Shown here piece after piece: positions 26,221 through 34,388 of a stretch of 53,370 nt of DNA. Under the pieces are notes generated by a model. It saw only the letters and a program-made list of their open reading frames with translations, ran no database searches and was not told the origin of the DNA. Both the position numbers and the translations under genes were made by a program. The stretch lies in the NCBI GenBank assembly GCA_934085975.1, contig CAKOHT010000013.1, forward strand, positions 1 through 53,370, written 5' to 3'. Position 1 is the first letter of the stretch; every line of letters begins with the position of its first letter. The DNA comes from an uncultured Cetobacterium sp. Its GTDB lineage: Bacteria > Fusobacteriota > Fusobacteriia > Fusobacteriales > Fusobacteriaceae.

Positions 26221-26811
26221 TCAATCTTTAGTGTACTCCGATAGGTACCCTAAAATCTTTTTTCTCACTCGTTGGATTGCATTATCTATTTTTTTAGTTG
26301 GTTCGCCCAATAATTCCGCAATTTCATTATACTTATACTGTTTGCAAATATAAAAAAACACTTTCTTTTCCAAGGGAGTTAAAGCACTATCTAAAAATTC
26401 TCCCAACATTTTTACTAGCTCTTTTCCTATAAGGATATCTTCTGGTGAATAGAAATTTACAGACGGTTTTGTATATTGTACTAAATCATCTAAATTGACA
26501 TCTTTATCTCCAATTATCGACGTATTTAACTTTTGATTTCTATTTGAATTTGAAGATTTCACAGCAGTAATAATCTGTCTTTTTATACATAGATTTGCAA
26601 AAGTACTAAAACAAACCTCTCTTGTTTCGTCATACGATTTTACTGCTTTCATAAGACCTATATATCCCTCTTGAAGCAGATCATCAACGTCTCCACCTTT
26701 TATGAAAAAGTTTTTACTATTTCTCAAAATATCACTCTTATATCTCAAGAAAACCTTTTCCATTGCTTCATCATCACCACTTTTTGCTAATATTACATCT
26801 CTTTCGTCCAT
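26221..26811 (-). CDS. RNA polymerase sigma-70 family factor (SigH-like)
   Basis: 196 residues. Region 2 is clear (DDLLQEGYIGLMKAVKSYDETREVCFSTFA, about residues 42-72), with the core-binding DLLQEG. Region 4 has a helix-turn-helix (YKYNEIAELLGEPTKKIDNAIQRVRKKI). The size and region 2 are closer to sporulation SigH than to ECF factors, though fusobacteria do not sporulate; a stress or competence role is possible. No anti-sigma gene is next to it. AAGGGGG lies 9 bases before the ATG. Confidence 0.85.
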   Translation of the reverse strand: MDERDVILAKSGDDEAMEKVFLRYKSDILRNSKNFFIKGGDVDDLLQEGYIGLMKAVKSYDETREVCFSTFANLCIKRQIITAVKSSNSNRNQKLNTSIIGDKDVNLDDLVQYTKPSVNFYSPEDILIGKELVKMLGEFLDSALTPLEKKVFFYICKQYKYNEIAELLGEPTKKIDNAIQRVRKKILGYLSEYTKD

Positions 26812-27043
26812 ATTAGTCTGCCCCCTTAACTATTTAACGGTAAAAAAAGTAAAATTTAGCTCATCTATAAGTTGTCAAAATTTTTAATCGTTTTAAGCTA
26901 TAAAAAATAATACCATATATTTTTTTTATTTTAAACGTTCCATTTTTTCTTTTCCCTTCATATTCTTTGAAATATACAATAATATGGATATATATTACTT
27001 TTGGTTCTTTTTTTTCATTTTAATAGTATTTTGAAAATAAAAT

Positions 27044-27072
27044 TTGACACAGCTATTTTTTTTTGATAGTCT
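27044..27072 (+). promoter_or_regulatory. Promoter of the oligopeptide-binding protein gene
   Basis: TTGACA (27044-27049) and TAGTCT (27067-27072) are 17 bases apart. The spacer holds nine consecutive T, so slippage would change promoter spacing. Confidence 0.5.
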
Positions 27073-27106
27073 AAGTAAAATAATCAAATAATAAGGGGAG
27101 TGGTCT

Positions 27107-28618
27107 ATGAAAAAAATATTGGGATTATTAGTTTTAGTTACACTTTTTATCAGTTGTGGAAAGCAAAAAGAATCTGAGAAACAAACCGTTGCACCTAAAG
27201 AAAGTAAATTGATCTATACTCAAAGTAGTGAATCTACAACTCTTCACCCTCATGAAGCAACGGATGTATATTCTAGAAGAATCATTGCGAATATTTTTGA
27301 TAGACTTATTGAAACAGATGAAAACTTAAATATAGTTCCCGGATTAGCTGAGAGTTGGGAACAAATTTCACCCACTGAGTTAAAATTTACTTTAAGAAAA
27401 GGGGTTAAATTTCAAAATGGGGAGGAATTAACTTCTGAAGATGTAAAGTATACTTTAGAAAATGCTAAAAAATCATCTAAAGTTGGAACTCTATATTCTG
27501 CAATAGATACCGTAGAAACTCCTGATAAATATACTGCTATTGTTAAAACTTCGGCTCCATCTGGTTCATTGATACACCATCTAACACATATAACAGCTTC
27601 TATTTTAAATAAAAATTATTATGAAACTACAAAAGATGCTAACCATACTCCTTTGGGAACTGGAGCATACTCTTTAGTAGAATGGAAACCTGGGTCACAC
27701 ATGACACTTAAAAAGAATAGTGAATACTTTAGAGGGAACCCCGCCATTGATATTGTAGAAGTTAGACCTATCCCAGAAGAAAATAGTAGAGTTATTGCTA
27801 TTGAAACTGGAGAGCATCATATCACAGGGGATATTGACTCTATTGGTAGAAAAATTCTTAGCGATAGAAAAGATATTCGAGTTGAAGAGATTAGCTCTCT
27901 TGGAGTAGGTTATTTAGGTATCAACACGAATAAGGGAGCTCTTCAAGATAAAAACGTTAGAAAAGCTATCGCAATGGGAATCAATAGAGATATAATCATT
28001 GAATCTGTTTTAAGTGGAGCTGTAGAAAAGGCCAACAGTATCCTAGGACCTGGAGTGGTTGGATACTCTAAAGAAACTACACCATTTGAATATAATCCTG
28101 ACGAAGCTAAAAAACTTTTAGAGGATTCTGGTTATGACAATCTAACTTTAACTTTAGTTACAAGTAACAATGAACTTAGAAAACAGATGGCTGAAATTAT
28201 CCAAGCCCAATTAAAAGATATTGGGATAAATATAAAAATTGAAATTTTAGAGTGGGCTGCATTTTTAAATGAAACTGGAACAGGAAAGAGTGATCTATTT
28301 ATGTTAGGATGGTCAAACTCATCTGGGGACGCTGATTATGGTATTGGTTCTGTTCTTCATAGCAGCATGAAAGGTTCTTCTGGAAATAGAAGTTTCTTTG
28401 ATAACTCTGATTTTGATGCTCTTTTAGATAAAGGAAAAATTGAGCTAGATTCCAACAAAAGATCTGAATTATACGCTCAAGCACAACACATTATGAATGA
28501 AGAGGTGCCTGTTTTACCAATCTATTTTATGCCTGCAAGTGCTGGTATTAGAGAGGAGGTTAAAGGATTTGTTCAGTCTCCTATAAACAATCCTACTTTC
28601 TATAAGTTGTCATTTTAA
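27107..28618 (+). CDS. Oligopeptide/dipeptide ABC transporter substrate-binding lipoprotein
   Basis: 503 residues of the SBP family 5 type. Lipobox FISC with Cys17. Typical blocks are SSESTTLHPHEATDVYSRRI, FDRLIETDENLNIVPGLAESW, LKFTLRKGVKFQNGEELTSEDVKYTLE and NVRKAIAMGINRD. It would capture peptides, or glutathione or opines as in some relatives, at the cell surface. No permease or ATPase genes follow; a terminator comes at once, so it must share a permease coded elsewhere. Confidence 0.9.
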   Translation: MKKILGLLVLVTLFISCGKQKESEKQTVAPKESKLIYTQSSESTTLHPHEATDVYSRRIIANIFDRLIETDENLNIVPGLAESWEQISPTELKFTLRKGVKFQNGEELTSEDVKYTLENAKKSSKVGTLYSAIDTVETPDKYTAIVKTSAPSGSLIHHLTHITASILNKNYYETTKDANHTPLGTGAYSLVEWKPGSHMTLKKNSEYFRGNPAIDIVEVRPIPEENSRVIAIETGEHHITGDIDSIGRKILSDRKDIRVEEISSLGVGYLGINTNKGALQDKNVRKAIAMGINRDIIIESVLSGAVEKANSILGPGVVGYSKETTPFEYNPDEAKKLLEDSGYDNLTLTLVTSNNELRKQMAEIIQAQLKDIGINIKIEILEWAAFLNETGTGKSDLFMLGWSNSSGDADYGIGSVLHSSMKGSSGNRSFFDNSDFDALLDKGKIELDSNKRSELYAQAQHIMNEEVPVLPIYFMPASAGIREEVKGFVQSPINNPTFYKLSF

Positions 28619-28635
28619 TCCTCTTAAATTATAGT

Positions 28636-28673
28636 AAAAAACTACCCTATATTATATATAAGGTAGTTTTTTT
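28636..28673. terminator. Terminator after the peptide-binding protein gene
   Basis: AAAACTACC and GGTAGTTTTTTT pair across an AT-rich loop. It sits between convergent genes and could serve both. Confidence 0.8.
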
Positions 28674-28677
28674 ATTC

Positions 28678-30084
28678 TTACATTAATTCCAAAACTCCCA
28701 ATGCGTACATCAACATCCCTTGTTTTAGCATATCTATATCCATTTTTTCATCAAAACCATGAGGATTTCCCTTGAACTCCTTAAAATTAGGTCCAAATGC
28801 AACTGTATTTGGCATAAGCTTTGCATATGTTCCCCCTCCTAAAGCCACTGGCTCATCATTTCTACCTGTTACCTCTTTAAAAACGTCTTGAAGTTTTTCA
28901 ACCAACGGGTGTTCCTTAGGAAAATATAGAGGTGCATTGTGATTCTCTTTTACAAACTCTATACCTCTATCTTTTCCCATTTTATTCAGTGTAGTATCCA
29001 ATTGATTTTCACTAATAGTCACAGGATATCTGACATTAAATTTAACGTATATTATTGAGGAATCTTTTTTCTCCACTATCCTCACAATTCCACAGCTTAA
29101 AGTTAAATCTCCAGTTTCTTCATTCTCAACTCTTATATTTAGTCCACTTCCATCAGTTTCCACACCGACAACTTTATCCATAAAGTCAACAAATCTTTTT
29201 AATGAATCTTTTTCTGGTATAACTCCATTTAAGAATCTGAATAACCATGTTATTGGATTTATCCCTCTTTGGGGAGAACTTGCATGAGCTGGTATTCCCT
29301 TGCATATAACCTCTAAATAGTTTTCTTTCTCTAAAACTTCAAATTTACATGGTGTATCTTTAAAACTTTCCAACTCTTTTAAAACCTTTTCAGATAAATC
29401 TTTTTTTAAAAACACCTTAGTATCTTCTGGAACCACATTTGATCTTGCTCCTCCAAATATATCTAATATTGAAGTGTTTTCTTTTATAAAGCTATCTTTA
29501 AAAGAAAAGGTATAGATTCCTTTTTCTGAAAATACAACTGGAAACTGTCCATCTGGAGTAAAAGCATATTTTGGAGGCTTTTCTTTAGATAGATAGTATT
29601 TTATGTCCTCATCTCCACTCTCTTCATTCGTTCCAAATATTATTCTAACTCTATGATTAAAACTTGGAACACACTCTTTTAGAGCTTTCATTGAGTGTAG
29701 TGCTGAAATAATCGGTCCTTTATTATCTAAAGCACCTCTTGAAATCATATTTTTTCCCACTATCTCTCCACTGTATGGTGGAACACTCCACTTAGAATGT
29801 TCTCCCTCTGGTACCACATCTATATGACCTAAAATACCGATATACTCCTCTCCCTCTCCAAACTCAGCGTAACCAACATAATTATCTAAATTTACAGTTT
29901 TAAACCCTAGATCTTTTGCTATATTTAACGTTTCTTCCAGTCCCTTTTTCAGTCCTAAACCAAAGGGAGCACCGCTAGTGCTCTCCTCTTTTACAGTTTT
30001 AATTCTAACAATTTTTTGGATATCTTTTAAAGTATCTTGAAAGTGTTCATCTATATAGTGCTCTAGAGTTTTTCTTGTATTCAA
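28678..30084 (-). CDS. M20 family dipeptidase (PepV/Sapep type)
   Basis: 468 residues. A zinc-dependent aminopeptidase of dipeptides. Metal ligand motifs are GILGHIDVVPEG (His and Asp of the first motif), GALDNKGP and GTNEESGDED (catalytic Glu followed by a ligand Glu), plus a C-terminal ALGGGTYAKLMPN-type block. The lid domain lies at about 190-310. It is last in the operon with PTS and glycosylasparaginase genes, separated from EIIB by one base, suggesting that imported compounds contain a peptide bond. Substrate unproven. Confidence 0.88.
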   Translation of the reverse strand: MNTRKTLEHYIDEHFQDTLKDIQKIVRIKTVKEESTSGAPFGLGLKKGLEETLNIAKDLGFKTVNLDNYVGYAEFGEGEEYIGILGHIDVVPEGEHSKWSVPPYSGEIVGKNMISRGALDNKGPIISALHSMKALKECVPSFNHRVRIIFGTNEESGDEDIKYYLSKEKPPKYAFTPDGQFPVVFSEKGIYTFSFKDSFIKENTSILDIFGGARSNVVPEDTKVFLKKDLSEKVLKELESFKDTPCKFEVLEKENYLEVICKGIPAHASSPQRGINPITWLFRFLNGVIPEKDSLKRFVDFMDKVVGVETDGSGLNIRVENEETGDLTLSCGIVRIVEKKDSSIIYVKFNVRYPVTISENQLDTTLNKMGKDRGIEFVKENHNAPLYFPKEHPLVEKLQDVFKEVTGRNDEPVALGGGTYAKLMPNTVAFGPNFKEFKGNPHGFDEKMDIDMLKQGMLMYALGVLELM

Positions 30085-30085
30085 A

Positions 30086-30394
30086 CTACTCCTCTATCAA
30101 TGAAAGAGCAAAATCTAATATTTTATCCCCTTTCATCATTCCATAGTCCATCATATTTATAACTTCAACTTTCTTTCCAACCTCTTGAGCTATTTTATTC
30201 AGTTCATCTTTTCTAAACTTAACTTGAGGTCCTAGTAAAAATGTATCATATTTATCCAAGTTCTCTTGAAACATCTCTAGTCCAACAGCTTTTATCTCTA
30301 CCGGTATCCCCCTTTTCTCCGCTGATTCTAACATCTTTTTAACAACTATACTTGTTGACATCCCTGCTGAACAAAGTAGTAATATTTTTTTCAT
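30086..30394 (-). CDS. PTS EIIB component, lactose/cellobiose family
   Basis: 102 residues. Phosphorylated Cys8 lies in the P-loop-like LLLCSAGMSTSIVV, and KYDTFLLGPQVKF matches the cellobiose/chitobiose EIIB group. It passes phosphate from EIIA to the sugar in EIIC. The ATG overlaps the EIIC stop by one base (TAATG). Operon: EIIA, glycosylasparaginase, EIIC, EIIB, dipeptidase. Confidence 0.93.
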   Translation of the reverse strand: MKKILLLCSAGMSTSIVVKKMLESAEKRGIPVEIKAVGLEMFQENLDKYDTFLLGPQVKFRKDELNKIAQEVGKKVEVINMMDYGMMKGDKILDFALSLIEE

Positions 30395-31695
30395 TATTTT
30401 GCCTCCTTTTCAAACTCTTCAACTGTATCCTCTTCATATTTACTTGCTTTATCTAATATTCTTAAAAATGGTAGATATATTAGTGCACCCAGTATTAAAT
30501 TAACTATTTGAATAATAGCTCCTGACACATCTCCAACTGTTAAAAATCCACTAATTATTGCTGGTGTAGGCCATGGAAATGCTACTCCAAGTGGTCTGCT
30601 TACTATTCCAATCGTCATTGCTACATATTGAGTTGTAACAAACACCAAAGGAATTATATTAAATGGTATTAACATAATCGGATTTAATATTATTGGAATT
30701 CCAAATAGAATCGGTTCATTTATATTGAATATCCCCGGCACAGCACTGATTGCCCCAACACTTTTTATATGCTTACTCTTTGCAAAAAGACCTATGGCTA
30801 AAAGTAATGATAAAGTTGCTCCAGCTCCACCCATCCAAATCATATCAAAGAATTGCTCTGTAACAACGTGTGGTAGTGGCAGCCCCTCCTTCAGTGCATT
30901 GATATTTTCAACTTGATTCTCAAGCCAGAAAGGTCTTACAAATCCATTTACCATGGATCCACTATTTATACCAACCGACCATAGTATTGATATTGAGAAC
31001 ACTGTCAATAGTGAACCTAAAAATGATGTCCCTAAAGCTCTAAGTGGCATTGCTAAAACTTTATATACAAAGTCATGGATTGTTCCATACTCAGTATTCA
31101 TCATTGCTATTCTTAAAAGTAGTGCTAACGACAATATAACTGTTCCCGGAATCAATGCTTCAAATGATTTTATAACTTCAGGTGGCACTCCATCTGGCAT
31201 TTTAATAAGAATTTTTTTATTCACAAAAAATCTGAAGATGTTAGCTGTAATTATTCCTATTACCATGGCTATAAACATTCCCTTACTTCCAAGCCAATTA
31301 AAACTTAAAACAGAACCCATACCTTCAACTTTAGACAGTGGAGTCAGAATCAAAAATGAAGCTAAAGACAAAAGTCCAACCGCCACACTGTCAAGCTGAA
31401 ACTGATTAGCCAACTGCTGAGCAACTAAAAATGCCACGTAAACCCCAACCAGTGAAAATGTTGCACTCACAGGAATATCTATCACATTTTTCCAATTACC
31501 CCCAAATGTTTCTAACATAAACTTTTGATAGGCTGGCAACGGAAATGCTGATATCATTAAAAATATAGATCCAATCATTAAAAGAGGCATCATTAAAACG
31601 AATGCTCTTCTAATTCCATTGATGTGTTTATTTCTTCCAATCCAAGCTGCTACTGGAACTAGCTTTTCCTCTAAAATCTCAATTACTTTTGACAT
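30394..31695 (-). CDS. PTS EIIC component, lactose/cellobiose family
   Basis: 433 residues with about ten membrane segments. Family marks include GRNKHINGIRRAFVLMMPLLMIGSIF-type start, PGIFNINEPILFGIPIILNPIMLIPF (about 310-335) and PTPAIISGF near the end. It is the membrane channel that takes up and phosphorylates the substrate. Family members carry beta-linked disaccharides such as cellobiose and chitobiose; with a glycosylasparaginase upstream, a GlcNAc-linked substrate is likely here. Three bases after the asparaginase stop. Confidence 0.92.
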   Translation of the reverse strand: MSKVIEILEEKLVPVAAWIGRNKHINGIRRAFVLMMPLLMIGSIFLMISAFPLPAYQKFMLETFGGNWKNVIDIPVSATFSLVGVYVAFLVAQQLANQFQLDSVAVGLLSLASFLILTPLSKVEGMGSVLSFNWLGSKGMFIAMVIGIITANIFRFFVNKKILIKMPDGVPPEVIKSFEALIPGTVILSLALLLRIAMMNTEYGTIHDFVYKVLAMPLRALGTSFLGSLLTVFSISILWSVGINSGSMVNGFVRPFWLENQVENINALKEGLPLPHVVTEQFFDMIWMGGAGATLSLLLAIGLFAKSKHIKSVGAISAVPGIFNINEPILFGIPIILNPIMLIPFNIIPLVFVTTQYVAMTIGIVSRPLGVAFPWPTPAIISGFLTVGDVSGAIIQIVNLILGALIYLPFLRILDKASKYEEDTVEEFEKEAK

Positions 31696-31698
31696 CTA

Positions 31699-32655
31699 TT
31701 AAATCCCCCTTTGAATTTTTTCTTTGTATGCTCTCATATACTCCTCAGATGCCACCTCTATCCTAATCTCTCCATTTTCTTGAGGAGTTGATATATAGAC
31801 TTGAGGTTTTTCTGTTTCGGTTCCAACACAGAATGTGAACTCAACATTTGTTCCTATTCCCCATTCACCTCTATTGTTCATAGCTACGATAGATATCTCT
31901 CCAGCTTTCCCTCTTCTTTTTCTTAAAGTTTCAGAAAACTCATCTACAGCTTTTTGAGCCGCTTCCATTGGATGTTCGCCTTTCTTCATTCTCTGAACTA
32001 CCTCATAGGATAGACACCCTTTCATTATGTCCTCTCCAAGACCCGTTGCTGCTGCTCCTCCAATCTCATTATCAACATAAAAACCTGATCCTGAAACTGG
32101 CGAATCCCCAACTCTTCCCTTTTTCTTCATAAAAAGCCCACTTGTTGAAGTTGCCACAGCCATATCCTCATCTTTATCCAAAGCTATCATACAAACAGTA
32201 TCATGCCCATCATATGGAGAAAGATTCTTTTCCTGTATATCTTTAACCCTTAACTCCCAAGTTTTTTTAGCTCTCTCTGTCAACATATTTTGTCTCACAA
32301 ACCCATTTTTATGTGCATATGATTCTGCTCCAGCTCCCACCAAAAAAATATTATATCTATCTGCACTAAGTTTTCTGGCTATAGATATTGGATTTTTAAA
32401 ATCCTTTATTGAAGCTACTGCTCCTATCGAAAGAGTTTTTCCATCCATAAACGCCGCATCTAACTCAACTTCACACTCCTCATTTGGAAGTCCGCCGTAT
32501 CCTACAGATTTATAAAAAGGATAATCCTCCACAAATTTAACTGCTTCCTCTAATGCATCCTGACATTTTCCACCATTTTTTAATATCTCTGAACCTAAAG
32601 TTACTCCTTCAGAAGCCATTCTCCAAGTCGCTATCATACCCCATTTTTTTCTCAT
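31699..32655 (-). CDS. N4-(beta-N-acetylglucosaminyl)-L-asparaginase (glycosylasparaginase)
   Basis: 318 residues of the N-terminal-nucleophile hydrolase family. The autocleavage site is Asp152-Thr153 in GHDTVCMIALD; Thr153 becomes the nucleophile. Other marks are GYGGLPNEE (52-60), DAAFMDG, VAVATSTSGLFMKK-type, RVGDSPVSGSGFY (181-193) and GAAATGLGEDI (200-210). It cleaves the bond between N-acetylglucosamine and asparagine. No signal peptide is seen, so it acts in the cytoplasm, as also implied by its place inside a PTS operon. An isoaspartyl peptidase activity is a less likely alternative. Confidence 0.9.
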   Translation of the reverse strand: MRKKWGMIATWRMASEGVTLGSEILKNGGKCQDALEEAVKFVEDYPFYKSVGYGGLPNEECEVELDAAFMDGKTLSIGAVASIKDFKNPISIARKLSADRYNIFLVGAGAESYAHKNGFVRQNMLTERAKKTWELRVKDIQEKNLSPYDGHDTVCMIALDKDEDMAVATSTSGLFMKKKGRVGDSPVSGSGFYVDNEIGGAAATGLGEDIMKGCLSYEVVQRMKKGEHPMEAAQKAVDEFSETLRKRRGKAGEISIVAMNNRGEWGIGTNVEFTFCVGTETEKPQVYISTPQENGEIRIEVASEEYMRAYKEKIQRGI

Positions 32656-32657
32656 GG

Positions 32658-32981
32658 CTATTTTTCTCCTTTTAACTCTTTCAATTCTTTATGTACTTCA
32701 ATTAGCTCTTCTACTAACTCTCTAGCTAATATTGCATTCATAAGATGATCTTGTGCATGAATCATAAGTAGATTTATCTCTACACCCTTTCCATCTGCTT
32801 CATTGCATATAAGCTCAGTTTGTACACTATGTGCCGCATACATTCTCTCTTTTGCTTCATCCAATAATTTTTTAGCTTTTTCAAACTCCCCCTTTTTAGC
32901 TTCCCTCAAAGCCTCATATGATAGAGCTCTACTCTCTCCCGCGTTTCCAACTATGGCCATTGCTATCGCTTCGATATCCAT
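32658..32981 (-). CDS. PTS EIIA component, lactose/cellobiose family
   Basis: 107 residues, all helical. The active His is in LLMIHAQDHLMNA (about residue 79), the signature of this EIIA group; AIVGNAGESRALSYEAL at the start is also typical. First gene of the five-gene operon, with GGGAGG before the ATG and a promoter at 33014-33042. Confidence 0.93.
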   Translation of the reverse strand: MDIEAIAMAIVGNAGESRALSYEALREAKKGEFEKAKKLLDEAKERMYAAHSVQTELICNEADGKGVEINLLMIHAQDHLMNAILARELVEELIEVHKELKELKGEK

Positions 32982-33013
32982 AAAAAACCTCCCATAATCT
33001 ATTTTATGCTCTA

Positions 33014-33042
33014 ACTCTATACTAATTCTTTTTACAGGTCAA
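33014..33042 (-). promoter_or_regulatory. Promoter of the glycosylasparaginase-PTS operon
   Basis: Read on the minus strand, TTGACC (33042-33037) and TAGAGT (33019-33014) are exactly 17 bases apart, about 33 bases before the EIIA start. Confidence 0.65.
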
Positions 33043-33135
33043 ACTACATTTTTTCAGTGCGTATTTCGTTAATAATATCCTTTTTTTATATATAAATCAT
33101 TGATTTTAATCTTTTTATAAGCTATTATATATATA

Positions 33136-33175
33136 ACGATATAATAATTTTATTTATATCGTCTAAAATTATTAT
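33136..33175. repeat. Two interleaved inverted repeats before the Rep_3-like gene
   Basis: ACGATATA (33136-33143) pairs with TATATCGT (33155-33162), and ATAATAATTTTA (33141-33152) pairs with TAAAATTATTAT (33164-33175). The two repeats overlap, so only one can form at a time. They may be a binding site for the initiator-like protein or an operator. Confidence 0.6.
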
Positions 33176-33234
33176 ATTTCATATTAGAAAAAATTTTTTA
33201 AATTAGAGAAAGAAGTTCAAAAAAGGAGTTCAGA

Positions 33235-34113
33235 ATGGAAAATAAAAATATTTTTATTGAATTTTCTAAAAAACTGAGTAAAAAAGAGAGGGATTTTTTA
33301 AGATCAGTTGATATTACTAGTAACTTAGCTACTATTCACTTGGAAACACTTTATAAAATATTTGAAATTAAAGAGGAACCAAAAGTTCTAGAGTTGGAAA
33401 AACTTTTATTTAAATTTTTTTCTAAAAACATAGTTATTAATGATTTGAATTCAAATTTAAAAAAAAGATTTAATATTTTAAATAGCTACTCTCTTGAGAA
33501 AGATTATATAATATTTGAGTTTTCATCACATATATTAGATGAAAAAATTCAAAAAATACTTAAGTTTAAGGAGAGATACTCGTATAGATTTTATCAAAAG
33601 ATTTTAAATAACGAAAAAAATATTTTAAATATCTCAATGGAAACTTTAAGGGATATCTTAGAGATTCAAGAAACTTATGATAGATTCTATGATATTGAAA
33701 AAAACCTTTTAAAACCTATTTTTAAGGATCTTACAACTATTGGAGAGTTGAATATCAAATATGAAAAAGATAAGATTGGAGAGTATAAAAGTGCTAAAAT
33801 TTTAGGAATTAAAATTATAAAAAACTATGACTGTCCCGAAAATAATGTAATTAAACCTATTTTTACTTTGACTAAGACTTTTAAAAATCTTTTTGAGCTT
33901 CATAATGAACTTATGGAAATCTATAAAAGACTTAAAGGGGATACATCATATATCTCTAACTATCATTTCAACTCAAAACTTTTAGTTAAAATATACAATA
34001 TAAAAAATGATGAAACTTTAATCTACACCTATAAAGAGTTTACATTTAAAATCTTATATAAAAAAGACCTGCCAACAATTATTGAGATATTTGAAAATCT
34101 TAATGAAAGATAG
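33235..34113 (+). CDS. Rep_3-type replication initiator-like protein
   Basis: 292 residues. The arrangement of two winged-helix domains is suggested by the central block YSYRFYQKILNNEKN, then ISMETLRDILEIQETYDRFYDIEKNLLKPIFKDL and LNIKYEKDKIGEYK, which matches plasmid RepB/Rep_3 initiators (short-strand, helix, then the LKPA.E-type recognition helix). The window shows no other plasmid gene, so it is either a domesticated initiator, a remnant of an integrated plasmid, or a regulator of the same fold. AAAAGGAGTTCAGA precedes the ATG, and AT-rich inverted repeats lie upstream. Confidence 0.65.
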   Translation: MENKNIFIEFSKKLSKKERDFLRSVDITSNLATIHLETLYKIFEIKEEPKVLELEKLLFKFFSKNIVINDLNSNLKKRFNILNSYSLEKDYIIFEFSSHILDEKIQKILKFKERYSYRFYQKILNNEKNILNISMETLRDILEIQETYDRFYDIEKNLLKPIFKDLTTIGELNIKYEKDKIGEYKSAKILGIKIIKNYDCPENNVIKPIFTLTKTFKNLFELHNELMEIYKRLKGDTSYISNYHFNSKLLVKIYNIKNDETLIYTYKEFTFKILYKKDLPTIIEIFENLNER

Positions 34114-34125
34114 AGTGAACTACCA

Positions 34126-34150
34126 CCGCCCTAATAAAGGGCGGTTTTTT
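34126..34150 (+). terminator. Terminator after the Rep_3-like gene
   Basis: CCGCCC and GGGCGG flank a 7-base loop, followed by six T. Confidence 0.85.
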
Positions 34151-34283
34151 ATAAAAACACCTAAATAAGGTTTTTTATTTTAATCCATTTTTTAAAGATG
34201 ATTTTACAATTTCTAACTTCGCTTTTCTTTCTTCCTATGTTAATCCCTCTTGGATGCCTTGATATATATACAATATCAATATA

Positions 34284-34370
34284 TTACTCCCATTTTACTG
34301 AACCGCAAAATGAACAAATTTTTGACGATAGAAACCACTTATCTATTTCAATTATTTGTTTACCTAAAAG
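34284..34370 (-). pseudogene. Remnant of an IS200/IS605 TnpB (OrfB) gene
   Basis: On the minus strand the frame reads GKQIIEIDKWFLSSKICSFC and GSVKWE before a stop. This is the zinc-finger region of TnpB, whose usual form is an IDRWFPSSK.CS.CG pattern. The second cysteine pair, and everything before it, has been lost. Downstream bases to about 34200 may be further decayed sequence. Confidence 0.7.
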
Positions 34371-34388
34371 TGAGGAATCAGCATTCTT

